Shown: in pieces, positions 58,492 through 64,000 of the stretch | How positions within the stretch are numbered: the stretch's first letter is position 1 | How the letters are laid out: every line of letters begins with the position of its first letter | NCBI GenBank assembly: GCA_038501625.1 | Contig: JAZAYU010000006.1 | Span: 10,710,181 to 10,774,180 of the forward strand | DNA from: Corbicula japonica | Taxonomy: Eukaryota > Mollusca > Bivalvia > Venerida > Cyrenidae | DNA: 64,000 nucleotides | Reading direction: 5' to 3' | Position numbers and translations under genes: made by a program | Notes under the pieces: generated by a model | Database searches by the model: none | What the model was told of the DNA's origin: nothing | What the model saw: only the letters and a program-made list of their open reading frames with translations

Positions 58492-58931
58492 GTAAGTTTC
58501 CGTGTAATTTTGGAGCATCCATGCCAAAAACGCCATCGAACAAATGAAGAGTGAAATCACGACCACCACGGCAGTAAACAAGCAACTGAATATGCTTGAG
58601 TAGTTTAGTTACGCCTGAAAGATTTCGTAGTTGTGCGGCATAAAAAGTAGAACATTTTAAGAAAACACAACTATTTCGAGAAGGAATGTGAACATTGTAA
58701 GAAATGCTACAAATAAAAACAATTTAATGTAGTTGTTCGAATTAATATGAAAGGATATTAAGATCGATTAAAAACAAATCAGTCACGTGACAAGCGGGAG
58801 ATCGCCTGTTTGGTTAGGATGGAGCAGCTGTGGCAATATCAAACTTCTTTGCTCATACTCTTAAAAAAATAAGTTATGCAAGTTTCGGTCAACAACATGT
58901 TATTCATTCAATCAAACTCATCAAATAAGTG
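58492..58931. other. Nothing supported
   Basis: Spacer between the promoter candidate and the SINE; no repeat or exon recognised. Confidence 0.4.
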
Positions 58932-58944
58932 AAAACGAAAGTAG

Positions 58945-59160
58945 TTTAGTTTAGTTTAAACTTATTTATTTTACATCGATTGTGAAACAAGTTATTCCAA
59001 CTTATATTAATCACGCTCGATGACTGCTTCCTGGGTTTCCAACCAGTACTCGCGCCGAGTGTGGATTGAGGAAACTGCAGACGAACCTCATCCCTGGTGG
59101 GACTCGAACCCGCAGTCTCCGGATCTGGAGTCCGACGCTCTACCCCTATACCACTGATCT
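58945..59160 (-). mobile_element. tRNA-derived SINE with perfect 13-bp target duplication
   Basis: Minus-sense 216-bp SINE. The tRNA-related head has an A-box-like TGGTATAGGGG, an anticodon loop CTCCAGA (CCA, tRNA-Trp-like) and the B box GGTTCGAGTCC. The body follows, and the tail is three TAAAC-type units. Flanking AAAACGAAAGTAG at 58932-58944 and 59161-59173 is identical, so the insertion is recent. The acceptor stem does not pair, which excludes a functional tRNA gene. Bivalve SINE families with tRNA heads are known; membership in one was not tested. Confidence 0.85.
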
Positions 59161-59173
59161 AAAACGAAAGTAG

Positions 59174-59789
59174 CAGCACTTTCCACACATAACTCTTGTT
59201 TAACCGTATATATCAGTTAATTTAATGATCCGAGGTCTGCCAACCTGGTCTATTTTGTTTGTTTTACCATTGATTTTCAAAAAAAACATGACGTGCCTAA
59301 GATAAAAAAATGTGTACGAACGATCTCGTGATAAACGGTGGTGCAAAAAACAGTCAAGACAGTGAAAAAATGCGTAATTTACATGATTTAGAAATTTATG
59401 TGGAAAAGAAGATAATTTTTTCAAACACATCATAGAATATACTTTGCGTTTAAGTACATTTGTTAATGGTCTATCCTGAGTCTTAAGTGTAAGGAACATT
59501 TAATTCGTTTGTTTACATGTAACCGTTCACAAAGTAAAAATAAAAGACGGTATTCAGCGACATGTTGGTACCGCACTGTTTCGTCGAGTGTTATTTCCTA
59601 AATTTTTATATTATAATATATTTCTTTATATGAAATTTACAGTTTATCTGCACATAGACTTTTGTATTAAATTGCTGTTCTTAATGATACATGGAGGGTT
59701 GCCTGATTACATGCATGATCTTTGCTTTCCTATATGACTGCTTTTTTAGACATCCAATTTTTTAGACAAATGATATAGCAATTTAATAT
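59174..59789. other. Nothing supported
   Basis: AT-rich DNA. A minus-strand frame of 99 codons at 59499-59200 is unrecognised and contains no convincing motif. Confidence 0.4.
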
Positions 59790-59960
59790 TAGGCCGGTGG
59801 CCAGGAATATGTTTGCTCCCCCCCTTGGGGAATTTTGTAGACATAATTTTTCTGAAAGCCTGTTATGTCCTGGATATTTTGCAGTTTGTTTGCACTCTAG
59901 CGAGTGGGGCATAAGGGTGTTACGGAGGTTTTAATATGTTACCCCTAAAATTTGTAGAAA
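59790..59960 (-). repeat. Inverted counterpart of the 522-bp repeat
   Basis: CCTTGGGGAATTTTG, TTTGCACTCTAGCGAGTGGG and GTGTTACGG are the complement, in order, of 63405-63545 and 62885-63020. It forms the far-left arm of a large inverted arrangement. Confidence 0.7.
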
Positions 59961-61371
59961 AAATATATGGATTTTGAATCTTTAATTCTGCTCTATTCCA
60001 GATACGATTTAATGAAACTTATATTTTTATATAAGGATGAAGTATTATCTGTTGATTGATGTAGTTTTCATTTCAAAATTTTTGCACTTATGTAACATAT
60101 TTTGTGTATAACATACATAACCCTAAAAAGAGGAAATTTAAGTCAGAAACTTACCTGTAGGATTTTTATTTGTAATCAAACTTTGGCAATAATACATGTT
60201 TTTGAAAGCTACATGATCAAACATTATAACCCAGTGTGATTTTCACTGTATCATGACTATGCAATCATTTTAGATTAAACTATAAAATAATAATAGTAAG
60301 AAGTTTATAGTGTATATTTGTTATGTTATGTTATGTGGTTAAAATGTTAAAGTGTTTAAGCTTGTCCATTGTAAACCTTCAAATCTCCGTAACATATAAT
60401 TCCGAAGTTACCATATTGCCAAAGTACAATGCATTTATGAATTAAATTCTAAAAAATAGTTTTTAGAATTGGTTCTAAAAAGTAAAAAGACAAGAGATAA
60501 AAATATTGCTTTGAAAAAAGTGTTACAAATAAAACTAATTAAAACTAATTATATGTTACCTAATTATTTGAATAATGCTTTTTAGAAAGATCACTTAGAA
60601 TAAAGAAAATAAATTTCTAAACCGTGTTTTACCCGATAGTTTGTATCTTGATTACCGTAGTATAAACTATATTTACTAAAAACAAGGTTGAAAGCACCAG
60701 TTCTGGTCTTTTAGAGCAATAATAACTGACATTGCTGTTAAATAAAACATGTAAAATACGAAAAATAAATTGTCCTAAATGAAACATTTTTTTCCATTTT
60801 TCAAAGAAAGCTTAAGAATTTGTTAAGAATTCCTTAAGATCTTTGTAGAATGTTTTTTTTTTAAAGACAAATAAGTGTTAAAGAGAAACATCCTAATTGG
60901 AAAGACAATCTGTGTAATGCAGGTGATGGTAAGCTAATAAACAAGTTAACGTTGACTTATGTATAATAATTTTTTATGTAAAAATTCCTTTACTTGAGTC
61001 AAAAAATTTCTATATAATGCTCATGCTGTTTCAATGTTTTACAATTTGTACACTGAACCTTAGTATTTAAGATGAATAAAACTACTTTTAAAAACATTTC
61101 AAACATCCGATAATTTAATCAGCAAATTTGTGTAAAGTTAAAATTAAGTAGCTTTTAAATTTGTTATAGATCAATTTTAACATAATATATATAATATTAT
61201 ATAAAACAATTAATCAAAATGTTATTTAACTAATCATTTGCAGTTTCTTGCTTTTCTTTTCTTATTGTATTTGCTGATTATTAAAGTAAAAATTGGTAAC
61301 ATATTATAGGATGACTAAAGACATAAATAGAACAATAAAATGATAAAAAATGTTAATTTTTTTTATTCTTT
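59961..61371. other. AT-rich DNA with recurring GTAACATAT motif
   Basis: TATGTTAC or GTAACATA occurs repeatedly here and up to 63.5 kb (for example near 59932, 60091, 60390, 60552 and 61295). Together with the inverted ends, the whole block (59.79-63.57 kb) may be one decayed composite element. No coding signal. Confidence 0.4.
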
Positions 61372-61790
61372 CTTTTCTGGTCTCTATAAGATCATTGAGT
61401 ACCCGCCCTTTGGCTTTGCAATGCTATTAAATTCTTATGTTTATATGTTTGTATGCTTTTGCATGCAACATTGTTGAGCTGATGGGTGGGTTGGAGTTAT
61501 TTCACCAAGACAATTTGTACTTGTTTTGTGATACGAGAACCTGTTGGGGCAAGTGTGAGGTTGGTGCACCCTAGAACCTGGTTTAAACCCCCAGTGGCAA
61601 TATGTTTTGCCACTGACCGTTCCAAGGCGGTAACCCCTCCGGTTCTCACTTCCGTTATTTGTTTGTGGCGTCCAGTTTGAAACTGATTTTTGTAATACCA
61701 TGCTCTCTTTTCCTCTCTACTTTTTGGCTGTGTGGGGAGGCTGTGTATGCTGGATGTGGCCATTCCTGATATGCATATTTCATTTTTTTT
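61372..61790 (+). mobile_element. Family A copy 10, best preserved
   Basis: Shows the full 3' region: GAGCTGATGGGTGGGTTGG, AGAACC (61573-61578), GGTTTAAACC (61580-61589), stem CAGTGGCAA/TTGCCACTG (61592-61600, 61607-61615), ACCG/CGGT (61616-61619, 61628-61631), GGTTCT (61641-61646), GGGGAGGCTGTG and the end GATATGCATATTTCA plus T run. AGAACC and GGTTCT can close a cloverleaf around the three inner hairpins. No coding remnant. Confidence 0.85.
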
Positions 61791-62639
61791 CTACATTTTG
61801 TTAGAACAAATTAATGTTATCTGTCTCAATCGAGAGTATCTGGACTAAGCTTTAGACTGGATGCAACAGCCCATGATTAGTACAAACGTAAGCTGTATTA
61901 CAATGTTGTCACTGAGCCATATTGATAGGTTTATTGTTAATTTAAAAAGATTTAAAATTGGACGAACTTGAACAATCTACATCATACAACACATTTGTTT
62001 CAAGACATATTGAGCAGTACGCAGATCATTAACCTCTAAAGTGTAACTACATTTAAATTAAAAAATACATTTCTGTTTAATATCACCAGCATCAATACCT
62101 TATTTCCCTTTGTAACATAATTCTTAATATATATTACCTATTTGATTGCAAGATGCATAAAGTGCAGGAATGTTGGTAACTAAAATACGTTCTTTTGGGT
62201 AACATATTAAAAATGGTAATTTATGATATGGTTTTTATTTTTATTATGATATAAAGGTAACTAATCGTTAAAACTCATGAAGAGGTGTATTTAAACAAAA
62301 ACAATTACACCTAAATTTCAAATTTATTAACCATAGGCATAAATATATGATATATCATAATATTAAAGTCACATATAACTAAAGTTATAGATAATATTAA
62401 CAAAGTGTTTAACACAGTTTACATTTAAATCACACAATATGTCTTTCAGAGTTTATTTCTTTATAATTTATCTTATTTATAAATAATTTATTTGCTATCT
62501 TTGAGATGTTTTTTCCATTGTTTTTTTTATAAATATTTTTGTTTTTGGAATTTACAAATATATGTATTTATTTACATACATTAAACAAGAAGTGTGTCTC
62601 AATCTGACTTTATTACATTTAAATACTGCATTTATATTA
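61791..62639. other. Nothing supported
   Basis: AT-rich continuation of the GTAACATAT-bearing block; no genes. Confidence 0.4.
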
Positions 62640-63565
62640 ATGAATTAAGCAAATAAAACAGAAATTACTTGCTAATGGAAGTAAGAAATGTTTCACACAA
62701 CTTTTTAAACTTTGTTTTGATGTTATGTAACATATCTTAATGACTATTTATAGACCTGTACCGTAGATTGCAGATGTTTTATTGCATTAAAAATTAATAA
62801 AAACATCTTCCTGGTGTAGAAAAAATAGGTTTATTTCAGAACTTTCATAATTGCCAATTATTTCTTCAACGCATAAAGTTTTCTCAAAGGTCACATATTC
62901 AAACAGGCGTTACGGTAAAATGCCCCACTTGCCAGAAAGATAACAAATTGCAAAATGCAAAGAATGGGATAAGCTTTCAGAAAAACATACACTTCAAAAT
63001 TCCCCAATGGGGGAGGGAGTCTATTGGCAGCTCAAGTTCTAATACATGTATGGCTTGTTTTCCCATTTTCTTTTCTTTCGGTAACATATTTCAATAAAGC
63101 ATTGCGGGCTTTTGTCCCAATGTATATCACTGTATTATATTTGTCCTGAATTCAAATTTATCTTACTATATTTTACTTATAAGCACTAATTACTTGCTAC
63201 TGCACGTAAGAAATGTTTCATACATCTTATTTAAGTAGGTTTTTATGTTAAATAACATAACTTAATCACTACTTTAGACCAATACCTTAGGTTACAGATG
63301 TTTTATTGCATTAGTAAATAGATTAGAGCTTCCTGGTGTAGAATAAATAGGTTTCTTTTAGAACTTTTACAATTGTCCAATATTTCATTCTTACACAAGC
63401 TTTTTTTCAAAGGTAACATATTCAAACAGGCGTTACGGAAAAACGCCCCACTCGCCAGCGTGCAAACAAATTGCAAAATGCGTAGAATGGTATAGGCTTT
63501 AAGAAAAACATACTCTTCAAAATTCCCCAAGGGGGTGGGGGGGGGGGTCTATTGGCAGCTCAATG
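62640..63565 (+). repeat. Tandem repeat, two units, period about 522 bp
   Basis: Unit 1 (about 62640-63040) and unit 2 (about 63164-63565) share ATTACTTGCT, GATGTTTTATTGCATTA, TTCCTGGTGTAGAA, CAAACAGGCGTTACGG, CCCCAC and TCTATTGGCAGCTCAA at offsets of 522-524 bp. Confidence 0.75.
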
Positions 63566-63734
63566 TCTATATATGCTTTCCTAACATGCGTTGAATTTCT
63601 TTTACATTTACATGTACAGCAAACGTTCATATCATACTTATATGTGAGATATAGGGCCTTCATTAATGGGCTGTTTTTTATTATTAGCAGAACAGTATGT
63701 CAGACTCACCTGTCTACCAGAAGCAACATAAATC

Positions 63735-63890
63735 TTATACCAAAGAACCTGGTTGAAACACACAGTGGCAAGTGTCTTGCCATTTCAAAGTGGTAATCCA
63801 GTCGTTCTTTGTGATGTCGTTTTTGAAATTAATCATTGTATAATCATGCTCTATATTCGCCTCTCTACTTAATTGTTATGAGGAGGTTAA
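63735..63890 (+). repeat. Family A, decayed copy 11
   Basis: AAAGAACCTGGTTGAAACAC, CAGTGGCAA/TTGCCA with a changed loop, GTCGTTCT, CATGCTCTATATTCGCCTCT and GAGGAGGTTAACA keep family A order. Confidence 0.65.
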
Positions 63891-63896
63891 CATTAA

Positions 63897-64000
<104 letters not shown>

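Noticed and set aside
59040..59160. Functional tRNA-Trp gene
   Set aside because: The anticodon arm and B box are good, but there is no paired acceptor stem. Target duplication and tail show it is a SINE.
61480..61560. Hammerhead ribozyme in family A (CTGATG stretch)
   Set aside because: CTGATGG is present, but I did not find the CTGANGA core with a following GAAA and cleavage triplet in this or the other stretches examined by eye. The scan was not exhaustive.

Overview
The window is AT-rich eukaryotic DNA with sparse, intron-split coding sequence and a dense load of degenerate mobile elements. Nothing bacterial, organellar or viral was seen. A bivalve mollusc is the likeliest source: there is an invertebrate-type retroelement with a YLDD reverse transcriptase, tRNA-derived SINEs, long palindromic foldback elements and a neuropeptide-like exon. 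The species cannot be named from sequence alone. One scaffold gap of exactly 500 N lies at 55958-56457.

Genes. No complete, recognisable multi-exon gene is visible. The best call is on the minus strand at 26403-25970: the last exon of a secreted precursor with two successive six-cysteine modules separated by Lys-Arg. Each module has the cysteine spacing of eclosion hormone. On the plus strand, 641-2233 fits a small three-exon membrane protein with a 29-bp micro-exon. Isolated exons lie at 6171-6341 and 7995-8081. A terminal exon at 10786-13145 is interrupted by a 2.1-kb insertion but reads through in frame if the insertion is removed. At 56793-58074 two phase-0 exons encode coiled coil. Weaker minus-strand candidates are at 17827-17467 and 51248-51021. 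None of the last group could be assigned a function.

Repeats. Family A (11 copies) is the 3' untranslated end of a retroelement. Its fixed 3' end and variable 5' ends, and the reverse transcriptase remnants next to it at 13.8, 49.7-50.3, 55.1 and 55.6 kb, link it to that element. Family B is a 421-bp element (three full copies and many fragments) clustered at 6-8 kb and 27-35 kb. Family C has CAGTGGCGGATCCAG-type ends and a subterminal hairpin. Family D is a 0.42-kb sequence ending in a long hairpin, at 4 and 49 kb. Other elements are two tRNA-related SINE families, a 3.8-kb foldback element (42786-46614), several MITE-like elements (16.0, 12.5, 27.7, 50.4, 57.3 kb), and three medium-period tandem arrays (692 bp at 40.2-41.6 kb, about 378 bp at 53.3-54.8 kb, about 522 bp at 62.6-63.6 kb). 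The window ends in an (AT)n run.

Layout. 0-13 kb: small genes invaded by B, C and A copies. 13-25 kb: mostly empty, with MITEs. 25-29 kb: eclosion-hormone-like gene and nested repeats. 29-36 kb: B cluster. 36-47 kb: AT-rich DNA, tandem duplication and foldback element. 47-51 kb: D repeat and the reverse transcriptase. 51-56 kb: a possible bidirectional start and a tandem array. 56-64 kb: coiled-coil gene fragment, a CpG-rich promoter candidate, a recent SINE and a duplicated repeat block.
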